From assembly GCF_002127325.2 (NCBI RefSeq), contig NC_035435.2, positions 122,755,127 through 122,819,126 of the forward strand: 64,000 nucleotides of DNA, read 5' to 3'. This stretch comes from Helianthus annuus. Its lineage: Eukaryota; Streptophyta; Magnoliopsida; Asterales; Asteraceae. The position numbers were made by a program, and so were the translations under genes. Under the pieces are notes generated by a model, which worked only from the letters and a program-made list of their open reading frames with translations, made no database searches and was not told where the DNA came from. Below are positions 42,455 through 53,416 of the stretch, piece by piece (within the stretch, counting starts at the first letter, position 1; every line of letters starts with the position of its first letter).

Positions 42455-44746
42455 TGTAACACCCCGTGTTTCGAAAGTCAAAGTCAAAGTCAAGATTGAA
42501 GTCAAAGAGAGAAAAGATTGCTAAATCTGTCTCTCCTTGCCCAATCCATGTTTTGACTTCTTTGACTGTAAGTAGTCTATTTTATGCTTTACGTTAGTTG
42601 TATTATGTGGAGTAATCAGTTAAAATCGCAGTAATCGAATTGTTTATCGCTACGAATCGCTTTACGACTATGAATAATAGGAAGTAACAATGCAATAAAG
42701 TTAATTAAACGCTAATCGATCTAATCAACATCGCGCTCGCACTCGAATTACGCATTTTGGTGGTTAATATACGTGTGTGTGTGCCTTTTGTGTCATTTGT
42801 GCATGTTTATTTATGTTATGTGTGGTAATCAATCTAATCGCAATCGAACTCAATCACAATCGAATCGCAATCGCAAACCGAATACGAAATAGAGATACTT
42901 GTATGTTGATATAGTAGTTGGGATTAGAAATAATTTGAAAAGAAAACACTATCGCATTCGCATCGCTCGCAATCGAAATCGAAATATAAAAAATTGTCGC
43001 GTCACGCACCCGAACCAGATGCCAGCCGGCCGGATTGCCATCTGACCGGGCTGCCATCCGGTCGGTGTGACATCCGACCGACCCAACATCCGGGTGTGGT
43101 GTCATCTAACCGACCCACACTTTCCTCTTTTGGAAGCCTATAAATACCCCTGTCATTGTCATCATTTCCACTTTTGGAAATCCTCTGTCCGAGCAGCACG
43201 TGTTCTTCACCTTTTCCTCGATTTCTCTCAAACCAGGTAAGATCTCGTCCTAAATCTTGTACTTCTTTGATCTACACGCACTCCTACACCTTTCTATCTT
43301 TTGAATTTTAACTTTTAACCGTGAAATCATCAAGATTCGAGTGTTCTATGATGATGTCATCATGGTGTTCATCAAGAATATCATGTTTTGGCCTCAATCC
43401 TTCAAGAACAACTTGAATCTAACCGATTTCCACATAAATAGACAAAGATCTACCATGGATCTAAACATTTTCACTAAGAAAAAGGATTGAAAGATGGTCT
43501 TCCTACTTTCTTTCAACTCTTTTACACTCAATACCGATAGAATCGGGCCTTGTGTCAACATACTACTCATTCTGTGGTTACGTTAGCTCAAGATCCGACC
43601 CTATCCACGAGGTTCATCGGTTTCGGGTTAAACAAGAACTGTGTCCCGAACAGTTCACGAGTCGGACTTGGGTAATTCCTGTCTAATCCGGAGAACCAAA
43701 TATTGGCAAGTTCCCAATGGTTGACTCGTTATCAAAATAACTCGATAAAACGACAAATCATCAAAAACAACCAAGTGTAAGATGAACGGAACCACCAGGA
43801 CGGAAAGCCGTCCGATCGGATGACCATCCGACCGGATCGCCAACCGGACAGTTTGCCACTCGATCGGCTTGCATCATGGGAACCACACTTGACCACGTTT
43901 TAAAGTTTGAGTATTGAACGAACTGCTGTTCGATCGGACTACCATCCGACCGGATTACTCTTCGGATCATGAGATACTTGACTTTAACACTTAATCGATT
44001 TTTCAGACATGTTCAATAGGGATGCCACCCGACCGGACGGCTGTCCGATCGAGTGACAAACCGCTGTGAACTTGTTCTCACTAAAGTATCAACCAATCGG
44101 ATGACTGGCCGATCGAATGACTGTCCGATCGACCGACCTGAAAGGTAAAGATACTTCAATGTTTTCAAATGCTACAACAAAAACTTCAAAAGTCAAACCA
44201 TTATACACAAACACATCCTCCTCATAGGAAGAAACAATCCATTCGAATAGTCATCCGACCGGACTACCGCCCGACCGGATGACCACCCGAACGGATTGTC
44301 ATCCGCACAAATTGGCCGTCCGATCGGATCATCAACCGACCGAACTGCCATTCGACCCATTAGCACTTATTTTCGTTTTACACATGGCTTATCGTTATTC
44401 TATCGAACTATCCAGGCTAACATTACTCTCAAGCGCTCCCTTCAATCCATCAACCGCTGTGAGTATACTCGATCCCTTTTCGCTTTAAGCACTTTTGGGT
44501 GTTATATACGTTACTTATACGAAAATCACATCGAACACACTACGCAACATTTTAAACACTAACCGTTACCGCATGTTATACGTGACTTAATGAATGCTTG
44601 TTTGTTATGTTTACACATGGAACGCTGTCTACCTGCCTTAACGACGATAGTACTATAGTTTGGACTCAGCACCCGCTCATGCAGGGGTTGTTAAGGACAG
44701 TTACTTGCATGGATTACAATGGTGATCATGTATTGCGAACTGCCTT
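42455..44746 (+). repeat. CCGATCGG-type gypsy LTR, copy 2 (3'-truncated)
   Basis: Begins TGTAACACCCCGTG. An AATCGCAATCGA-rich stretch (about 42600-42980) is followed by clusters of CCGACCGG/CCGATCGG motifs at 43015-43095, 43800-43870, 43930-43970, 44025-44055, 44090-44145 and 44240-44350. TATA TATAAATA is at 43139-43146, followed by the same transcript-start block as copy 1. The copia LTR starting at 44747 cuts it before its 3' end. Confidence 0.75.
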
Positions 44747-44991
44747 TGTTGGTGCATTTTATGTGACAACAGCGTTGGATTGGTCTTTGGATATTAAATG
44801 AGTTTGGGCCGCGAAGACTTATGAAGACAGAATGGAATTCGAGTTTGTTAAAGCCTAAATCGTCCAAGTTCAAGTTCAAGTTAAAGTCCATCTAGTTTAG
44901 CCCGAATTGTAAACAAAATTCGTATGGGCTGAGCCCAATTCGAATTGTATAGGTTGTGCTATATAAACAACCTTTACCTAGAGTTTTAGGG
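44747..44991 (+). repeat. 5' LTR of the split copia element, left piece
   Basis: Contains TATA box TATATAAA at 44960-44967. Interrupted at 44992 by the pol-less element, whose target copy TAGGG is 44987-44991. Confidence 0.88.
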
Positions 44992-45800
44992 TGTTAGGAT
45001 CGGAGGCTCTCATGATTGTGTTTGTTTGTATAAATTGAACAGTCAGAATATAAGAAATGATATAAAGTGCAGCGGAAATGGATACAAACTTTGTAAACAC
45101 AATCAAAGAGAAAAATAGTTTGATAAACAAATGCTTTTCATTAAGTTGAATGATTGAAATACAAAGCAAATGATTACAGCATGTTTACAGAACTAAGCTC
45201 CCCCTCAGCCTGATACCCCAAGGTTGGTTGCACAAGATGAAAGGATTGGACTGAACAAGAAGAATCCACTCAGTCAATCAAAATGTAACAGTACAGGGTA
45301 CTGCTCCATTTATAGGCAAACCAAACCACTGAAGCATCTCAGCTGGCATCACCATGAAAGTGACATCTAACAAACTAACAACCTATATACACTGTTCTAA
45401 ACAAACTACTGATATGCAGCATCTGATTATTAGTAAAATACAAAACAAGAGATAACAACTGCTTCACGTTCCACTGTTGTAGCCTGAGCACAGATGTTGA
45501 ACTTCAGTGCTTTCTTCAAAGGTGATCAGTCTTTGAGTGGGCAGTGCTTGTGTCTTTCAGCAGTACTTAGGAAACAGCAGTAGATAGAGCAACAGTGTTT
45601 GTCTTTAGCAGTTCTTTAGAGTTTCATAAGTGTTTGGTTCATCAGTTGTTGTAGTGAGCAGTACTTAAGACCCATCAGCTGTTAGAATACCATTGTCAAG
45701 GGGAAAGCAAAGTGTAGGCTGCTGCTTATTGTTAGTCCACTGATGTGATCCGGTTTTGGCTTTACATTATCTGTTCCTCTGGTAGGGTTCAATCCCAACA
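44992..45800 (-). repeat. 3' LTR of the outer pol-less element
   Basis: 809 bp, TGTTAGGATCGG...ATCCCAACA on the plus strand. The TGACGTCA box of sister LTRs is mutated here (TGGCATCA, about 45347). Confidence 0.95.
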
Positions 45801-45831
45801 ATCTCCCCCTGGAACAGATAATGCCAGAACC
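45752..45831 (-). promoter_or_regulatory. Polypurine tract inside a long inverted repeat (outer copy)
   Basis: Arms CATTATCTGTTCC (45765-45777) and GGAACAGATAATG (45811-45823) are exact inverses. They extend into GGTTTTGG and CCAGAACC with a small bulge and one mismatch. The loop holds the tract CCAGGGGGAGAT (minus strand) and the LTR start. Confidence 0.8.
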
Positions 45832-45836
45832 CTTCA

Positions 45837-48441
45837 TTATTCAGGACCTTTATTTCTCACCAAAAGTTCCTTAGCTTGTCTTTTAAATTCAGCTTCAAAT
45901 TCTTTGGAACTTAGATCATCTTCATCCCTAAACAGTGTAAGTTCAAGGAGATCCTACAAATCTTCAACACTAAGGCCTAGTGCTTCTTTCCTTGACATGT
46001 ACTTCACTTCACCATTGGTTCTGACCAGAGTCAATACGTGGGTCTTTTGATCAGATATCCACTTTACTATTTTTAAACCAAATGGGTTTCTTGGGAGAGA
46101 TTTATTCTTTGATGAGTTAGGATATAATGGCCTTGTGAACACCTGCAGACTTTCAGACATTCTTTTGAAGGCTTCTTCAATGACTTTGTTTGCTGCAGCT
46201 ATGTCTTCTGCAGTTTCTTTCTCAATTTGCTCTTGCCTTTCAATTTCTAACATGTCTGTTGCAGTGTTTGGTGATGCAGGTTTGTTTAATACCTTCTTAA
46301 CAAGGTTTTGAAGCTTTGTTGAGCTGTCTTCTTTTAGACCCATTTTCATGATGGTGTCCTTGAAGTACTCTGCTTCCTTTTCTTTGACCTCTTCTTCAGT
46401 CAGCTGTTTACCTTCTTCTTGGTTTGACACAAAAATAGGTTTGTCTGCTGATTTGAACAATGTTCTGAGGTTTTCAATCTGTGTTCAAGCTTCATCATTT
46501 GTTCACGTTTCTTTGAAGCACTTGAAACAGTTATCTTTCTTTTCTTTAGCCTTTCATAGGCTTCATCAGTCTGCTGCCTGGACCATTTTGATATGGCTTC
46601 AGCAGTATCCATTTTTGCATCCACCAGCTCCTTTTTCTTTCCTTTATACTCTGCAGTTAGGTCAACAATGAGCTTTTTGTATTTACTCCAGTTCGGAGCA
46701 TTCTTCTTCTTTGTAGGATCATTCTTGATTTTCTCAATCCTTTCTGCCTCATGCTTTAGAGCAACTAATGGCCATTCTTTGAACTGTTGTTCTTCAGCAG
46801 GATAGAATTTCTCTTTCATGATGTAGGCTAGATATTGTTTTCTTAACCTTTTCTTTTGATCAACCTTTTCTTTGTTTAGCTCTTGTGCAAATTCTTCTAT
46901 CTGCTTTACTTTTGTGAAGTAGAACTCCAGTCTTTTAGCAATGCCTTCGTCGCTTAGACCTTCACTTTCACTATCAACCTTAGCTTTTACTTTAGCTTGC
47001 ATTGCCTTGATCTTGAGGTAATCATCCATATCTTCTGGTGCCATGTAGCCTATGAGTGAGGAGAATCTTCTTTTTGAAGGATCTTCTTCTGTATAGAATT
47101 GCCTCATCTCATTTTTGATAGCTTCAAGTTCCAGTGGATATTGTGCAGCATTAGGATCGTGTATACCCTCATTGGCAGAGATTGGCTTTCTTTTTCTACT
47201 GAAGAGCTTTGGTTGTGATGTAGGAAAGGTGAGAGCAGTGGTGGATGGTTGACTAATAGCTGTTGAAACAACTGGTGCTTCAACCGCTGTTGTCATTACA
47301 ACTACTGATGTATCAGCAGATGTCTTCTGCTTTTGAGCAGGGGTTATGATGGCAGTTGTTTGAGTAGTGATAAGTGGCTGACTAACAGCAGTTGAAACAA
47401 CTGGTGTTTCAACCACTGTTGCCATTACAACAGATGTTATAACATCTGTTATCTTCTGCTTTTTGGCAGGGGGTGATGATGGTTTGGCTGTTTTTGATGG
47501 TGATGGTGGTGGAACAGTAGTTGTGGTGGTGTGTGGTGATGTGGTGTGTGTTGATACTGCAGTTTTGGTTTGGCTACTTTCTAGCTCAACATATATACCA
47601 TCATCAATTCCCTTTTTCTTCCACTTGATCTTCTCCCCCTTTTTGGCATTATCTGAGAAGGGTTCGTTCATGAAGAGAACACTGGAGGGAACCTTTCCAG
47701 AGGCACTTTGAATGTGAGCCTTTATAGCTTTTATATCCACCTGAGTATCTTTGAATCTTGATTCCACCATATTTGTCAGCTTTTGAACATGTATGGCATG
47801 CTGCTGATCTGCCATCTGCTTTTGTCTTTCCAGCAGTGGTTGAAAAATATTCCATAACTCATTTGCAGCAGGTGCTTGTTGAGCAGGTGCTTGAGCAGGA
47901 GGAGCAGTGGATTGGGCTTTCTGAGCTTTTAATAGCTGCTGCACCATATCTTTTATTTCAGCAACTGAGGTTTCAAGGTTTTCGACCCTGCCCGTCAATT
48001 CCTGGTATCTTGAATCATCACCTGAGTTAACAGGATCATCTGAATCCCCACCAGCAGTGGTTTTACCAATGAATGACTTAGGAACAGTGTCCCAAAAATC
48101 AGCCATTGATGCCCCTTGTTCTTGGTACTGGGGACTTCTTTCGTCAGCACTTGATAACCTTTTGATGTTGCCAGGAGTTAAAACAATCTCACTGGTGGTT
48201 CTCAGTGGTGCTATAGAAGAAATTGCCTTCAAGGGAGTCTTATGAATGTAACCACTGTCCAAATGTAAACCAGTGGGTTCAACATTTGTAGTGGCTGCTC
48301 CACTTGAACTACTGACAGAAATTACTTGTAAATCCTGCAGTGTAACCTCCTCAGTTGTTGCTGGGATAGCAGAAATGTCAACATCAGACCCAGTCACCTG
48401 TTGAAGTATACTCTCAGTGATAGGCGGTTGAGAGGAACTGG
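45837..48441 (-). pseudogene. Pol-less element ORF, outer copy, C-terminal part
   Basis: Continuation of the ORF after the nested insertion, from the SSSQPPITES block down to a TAA at 45837-45839. It shows a Ser/Thr/Pro/Ala low-complexity region (48400-47200), then helical Lys/Glu-rich coiled coil (47150-46500), a frame slip near 46480, and a C-terminal block NPFGLKIVKWISDQKTHVLT with TNGEVKYMSRKEALGLSVEDL. A TAG at 45951-45953 interrupts the last block (the inner copy has a Gln codon there). I do not recognise a catalytic domain. Family function unknown. Confidence 0.7.
47627..47647 (-). promoter_or_regulatory. Polypurine-like tract inside the ORF, outer copy
   Basis: Minus strand CCAAAAAGGGGGAGAAG encodes Lys-Lys-Gly-Glu-Lys and resembles the 3' polypurine tract. 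Conserved at 51301-51320 in the inner copy. Confidence 0.4.
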
Positions 48442-49251
48442 TGTTAGGATTTGGGGCCATCATGATTGTGTTTGTTTGCATAAAACGATTAATCAGAACA
48501 TATGAAATGATATGAGTGCAGCGGAAATGAGTAGCAAACTTTGTAAACACAATCAAAGGAAAGTATAGATTGATAAACAATTGCTTTTCATTGAGTCAAA
48601 AGATTTACATAAAAGCAAAAGATTACAATGCAAGCTTACAATCTAAACTCCCCCTCAGCCTGATACACCAGAGTTGGTTGCACAAGATGAAAGGATTGAA
48701 TTGAGGAGGCGAACTCACTCAAAATGAATCCAGTATAACAGTACAGAATACTGTCATATTTATAGGCAAACCAAACTACTGATGAGCTTCAGCTGACGTC
48801 ACCATGATAGTGACATCTAACGACCTAACAAACTATAAACACTGTTCTATACAAACTACTGACATGTAACATCTGATAAGTAGTAAAATGCAAAACTAAG
48901 AAAAACTACCGCTTCACGTTCCACTGTTGTAGCCTGAGCACAGATGTTGAATCTTCAGTGCATTCTTCAAAGGTGATCAGTCTTTGAGAGAGCAGTGCTT
49001 GAGTCTTCAGCAGTACTTAGGAAACAGCAGTAGATAGAGCATCAGTGTTTGTCTTCAGCAGTCGTTGGATAATCATCAGAGTTTGGTTTATCAGTTGTTG
49101 TAGTTGAGCAGCACTTAAGATCTATCAGCTGTTAGATAACCACTGTCAATGGGAGAGTTTTAGAGTAAACTTCTGCTTATTGTGAATCCATTGTTGTGAT
49201 CAGGTTTTGGCTTTACATTATCTGTTCCTCTGATAGGGTTCAATCCCAACA
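48442..49251 (-). repeat. 3' LTR of the inner pol-less element
   Basis: 810 bp. A minus-strand TATA CCTATAAATATG at 48755-48766, with a TGACGTCA box at 48794-48801 about 30-45 bp upstream of it. Confidence 0.95.
48794..48801. promoter_or_regulatory. TGACGTCA box upstream of LTR TATA
   Basis: Perfect palindromic bZIP-type site in U3. Intact in three of the four LTRs of this family in the window. Confidence 0.7.
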
Positions 49252-49282
49252 ATCTCCCCCTGGAACAGATAATGCCAAAACC
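49203..49282 (-). promoter_or_regulatory. Polypurine tract inside a 21-bp inverted repeat (inner copy)
   Basis: Plus-strand arm GGTTTTGGC-tttac-ATTATCTGTTCC (49203-49228) is the inverse of GGAACAGATAATGCCAAAACC (49262-49282) apart from a 5-nt bulge. The 33-nt loop holds the polypurine tract (49252-49263) and the LTR terminus at 49251. Confidence 0.85.
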
Positions 49283-49287
49283 TGTCT

Positions 49288-52200
49288 TTATTCAGGATCT
49301 TTATTCTTCATCAGACGTTCCTTTGCTTTTCTTTTAAATTCTTCTTCAAATTCTTTGGAACTTGTATCATCCTCATCCCTGCACAGTGAGAGCTCAAGGA
49401 GATCTTGTAGATCTTCAACACTTAGGCCTAGTGCTTGATTCCTTGATATATGTCTCACTTCTCCATTGGTTCTGATCAGAGTCAATACATGGGTCTTTTG
49501 ATCAGAGAGCCACTTTAGTATTTTAAAACCAAATGGGTTTCTTGGGAGAGGTTTATTTACTGATGAACTTGAAAAGATTGGCCTGGAAAAGAAGTGCAGA
49601 GCAGTATCATGAGCTTCAGACACTCGTATGAATGCTTGTTCAATAATCTTATTGGCTGCAGCTATGTCTGCTTCAACTTCTTTGTCGATCAGCTCACTGT
49701 TTGTGACACCTGCTGATGACTTTTGGCTTACTACTTTGACCTTTTTGGCAAGGGCTTGTAGTTTTGCCAATCTTTCTTTATCTGAAGCTATTTTCTTCAT
49801 AGCTTCTTCTATCTGTTCAGCTTCTTTGTTCTTTTCTACTCCAGCAGATAGCATTTCTTTCTTTTCTTTTCTCAATTTTGTGACAAAATCTTCTGCTGTG
49901 CTGATCTGTGTTTCAAAAATTTTGACTTGCTCCTGCAGCTTTTTGTAGTCAGACTTTTTGGGAGGGTTAGAGGCTTTCAACCTCTGCTTCTCAAGCCTTT
50001 CATAAGTTTCATCAACTTGCTGCTTTGACCATTTTGCTATGGCCTCTGCAGTATCCACCTTTCCATCCACCAACTCCTGCTTCTTTCGTTTATGCTCGGA
50101 TATAAGATCAGCTATGAATTTGTTGTATTTATTCCAATTTGGAGCTGTCTTTTTCTTCCGTGGATCAAGTTTAATCTTTTCAATTCTGTCAGCTTCAAGC
50201 TTCAATGCAATGATTGGCCTGTCTTTGAACTCTGTTTCTTCAGCAGAATAGAACTTTTCTTTCATTATGTATGCAAGATATTCCTTTCTTAATTCATTTC
50301 GTTGTTCTGCTTCAGGAAATAAACTTGACACCTCTTTGTTCAATTCACTTGCATATTCTGCTATTTGTTTGACCTTGTTGAGCAGGAATTCCCTTCTTTC
50401 CAGAATGGCTTCATCGCCTTGATCCTTGCATTCAACTTTGGCTCTTATCCTTGCTTGTCTTGTTTTTGTTTCAAGATATTCATTCATGTTTTCTGGAATT
50501 ATGAAACCTATGAGAGAAGGAAATTTCCTTTTTGTAAGATAATCTATGGTGTAAAACTGCTTCATCTCATTTTTCATAGCTTCTAATTCCAATGGATACT
50601 TAGCCGCAACAGGATCATACTTTTCATCAGCAGCCTGTGCTGTTTCTCTTTTTCTTTTGAGAAGCTTTGTAGGTTGTGGTGTTGGAGTGATGAGATCAGT
50701 GGTGGATTTTTGACCAACAGTGGTTGAAACAACTGGTGTTTCATCCACTGTTGTCATTACAACTGCTGATATGTCAACTGATGTCTTCTGCTTTTGAGCA
50801 GGGGATGGTGGTGATGGTGGTGGTGAATCATCATCAGGAATGAAAACCCTTCTCCTTTTTAATGTAAGAGAGGCTGATGATGTTTTGGGTGGATCAGTGG
50901 TTTGAGATTTGATGGCAGTGGTTTGTGATTGTGATTGACTAACAGTGGTTGAAACAACTGGTGTTTCAATCACTGTTGTCATTACAGCAGATGTTGTCAC
51001 ATCTGCTGTCTTCTGCTTTATGGCAGGAGGCAGTGGTGGTATGATTTTAGATGATGATGGTTTGGTGGTTATTGGTTTTGATGAAGGTTCTTGTGCTGTG
51101 GACACAGGTGGTGGTGGTGGAACAGTAGTTGTGGTGGTGTGTGTTGGTGGTGTGTGTGTTGATGATATGGCAGCTGTTTGGCTACAGACAGTAGTTTTTG
51201 TAACTGCTGTTGTATCAGCTGTTTGAGTTGAAGTTTTTGTGGTTTTGGGTTTCTCTGGTTCAATGTACAACCCATCTTCTATACCTTTCTTTTTCAGCTT
51301 GATTTTCTCCCCCTTTTTGGCATTATCTGCCAGGGGTGTATCCATGAAGAAAATGGCAGATGGAACTTTCTCACTCTGAGCAGTCTTTTGTATGCTAGCT
51401 TTTATAGCCTTGATGTCTGCTTGAGTGTCTTTGAAACGAGATTCCACCAAGTTGGTCAGCATTTGTACTTGATTAGCATGCTTTTTAGCAGTCATTTGTT
51501 GCTATTGTTCAAGCATGGGCTGGAAGATATTCCAAAGCTCATTTGCAGCAAATGCTTGTGGAGCAGGTGCTTGAGCAGGAGGAACAGTTGATTGGGCTTT
51601 TTGAGCTTCTAACAGCTGCTGCACCATATCTTTTATCTCGGCAACAGAAGATTTCAGATTTTCAACTTTGGCCGTCAATTCATTGTATTTTGAATCATCA
51701 CCTGAATTAACAGGATCATCTGAATCCCCACCAGTGGTGGTTGTATCAATGTGTGACTTAGGAACAGAGTCCCAAAAATCATCCATTGATGCCCTTTTTT
51801 CTTGGTGGGACTTCTTTCTTCAGCAACCGATAAACCTTTGATGTTACCAGCAGTTAAAGATAACTTACTGGTGGTTACCGATGTTGCCATTGAAGAAATT
51901 GCCCTCAAGGGAGTCTTAGTAATGTAACAACTGTCCAACTGAAGATCTGTTGATCCATCAGTTGTAGTTGCTGCTCCACTTGAACTACCACCAAGAGTTA
52001 CTTGTAACTTAGGGGGTGTAACCTTCTCAGCTGTTGCTGGGGTAGCAGAGGTATGAGCATCAGACCCAGTCACTTGTGGAGGTATACTCTCAGTAATAGG
52101 TGATAGAGAGGAACTGGTTTGTGTCTATGCCATATCAACTGCATGCAACAGGGGTATTATTGATTGTGGCAATATGATTGGTGAGGGTATGGGTGTTGAA

Positions 52201-53416
52201 AGAGACATGTCCTTGGGATCAGGACTGTGGAAGATGGATCCGAGTGGATACAGAGCTTCATAATTTGGTGTCCCTGTGCTTACAACCTGATCCTTTTGTG
52301 AGGATGCAGGAGGAGTTTTAGGTTGAGGTTGAGATCTTTCTTCCAACTGCTGTGAGGAAGTAGCAGCAGTGGTTTCTTGTGACTTTTGTGTTGTCACTGG
52401 CATTGACTCTGGGATCTCATCTTCCAGAGTTGCCTTTGGTGTGGGTTTGGTGGGTTTTCTGGATGTTTTTCTTCTGGTCTTTTTGGTGGCAGGTGTTGGT
52501 TTCAAAGCAGTGGGTGTGCTACTTTGATCACCTGGAGCAGTGGGCTCAGCAGTGGTTGCTTGAGGATCAGTAGCAGTTTCTAAAACCTGCTCAGCCTCCT
52601 TTGTTTTTAATTTTATTGGTGCCATCATTCTTGAAAATGTTTCAATTGTTAAACAGTTTATTTTGAATGAGACACCTTGTTTGGGCAATTCTGCATCTTT
52701 CTCTACAAATTTTTGTTCAAAATAGTAGCTTAGAAATCTTGGAAAGAGCAGAAATGCTTTATTATCAACGTTCTTTACCAAATCATCAAATATTTCCTGG
52801 GAGTAGTTATAGTTTTTATCATTTAAAATTACATACCCAGGCAATGGATTTTTGTTGGTATCTCATTAAAAGACGTTGTTTTATTAGAAACACACATGAG
52901 CAGTGTGTGGAATAAAAATCTGGGTGCAGAAGGGAAGTAACCCTTTTGTAGGGTATCCCTATTTGGTTGTTCTGCATAGCCCCTGTTCATGAAATCCTTT
53001 ACCAACTCGTCTTTAGTAAATGAGGTTTTTCCTTTCAAATCATCGAGTTTAAAGGTTTCAGAGATGGATTTTGGTGAGATTTGTACCTTATTACCCTGTA
53101 TCGAGGAGTTGATGGCGGCGATGATATCTCCTTGTTTTTCAAGGGTGGCATTTTTCCAGAACTCTCTCTGGGTATCAAGGTAAATAGGAGCGTCTGCTGT
53201 TATCAAAGTTTTGTACTTTGATGCAGAAAGGATGTCAAGGATGGAGTCGAAAGTGTGGTTATCGGTAGGTTTTGTGAGAATACCTACATAGTTGTGTGGA
53301 GCTTTGTAACGAATCTCCGTGATTACAGCAGCCATTTGAGTGGCCTCTGTTGTTGTGGAAGAAGATGATGGTTTTGATTTTGATTTTGCAGATGGCTTCG
53401 ATTTTGGTTTCGTCAT
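49288..53416 (-). pseudogene. Large uncharacterised ORF of the pol-less element, inner copy
   Basis: Start ATG 53416 (MTKPKSKPSAKSK, Ser-rich). An N-terminal globular region of about 300 residues follows (ASKYKTLITADAPIYL, DELVKDFMNRGYAEQP, GYFPSAPRFLFHTLLMCVSN, LLFPRFLSYYFEQKF), then a Thr/Pro/Ser linker with KKTRRKTSRKPTKP, an Ala/Gln/Thr-rich region, a coiled coil, and a C-terminal NPFGFKILKWLSDQKTHV...EDLQDLLELSL block. Breaks are a one-base slip near 52830, TAG at 52125-52127, a slip near 51800 and TAG near 51498. The last 735 codons are open. The stop lies about 22 nt before the polypurine tract. It resembles an abundant Asteraceae repeat protein I remember, but no function is known to me. 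Confidence 0.75.

Noticed and set aside
50945..51226. Val/Thr/Gly-rich plus-strand frame opposite the pol-less ORF
   Set aside because: Shadow of the Thr/Pro/Ser-rich minus-strand coding sequence.
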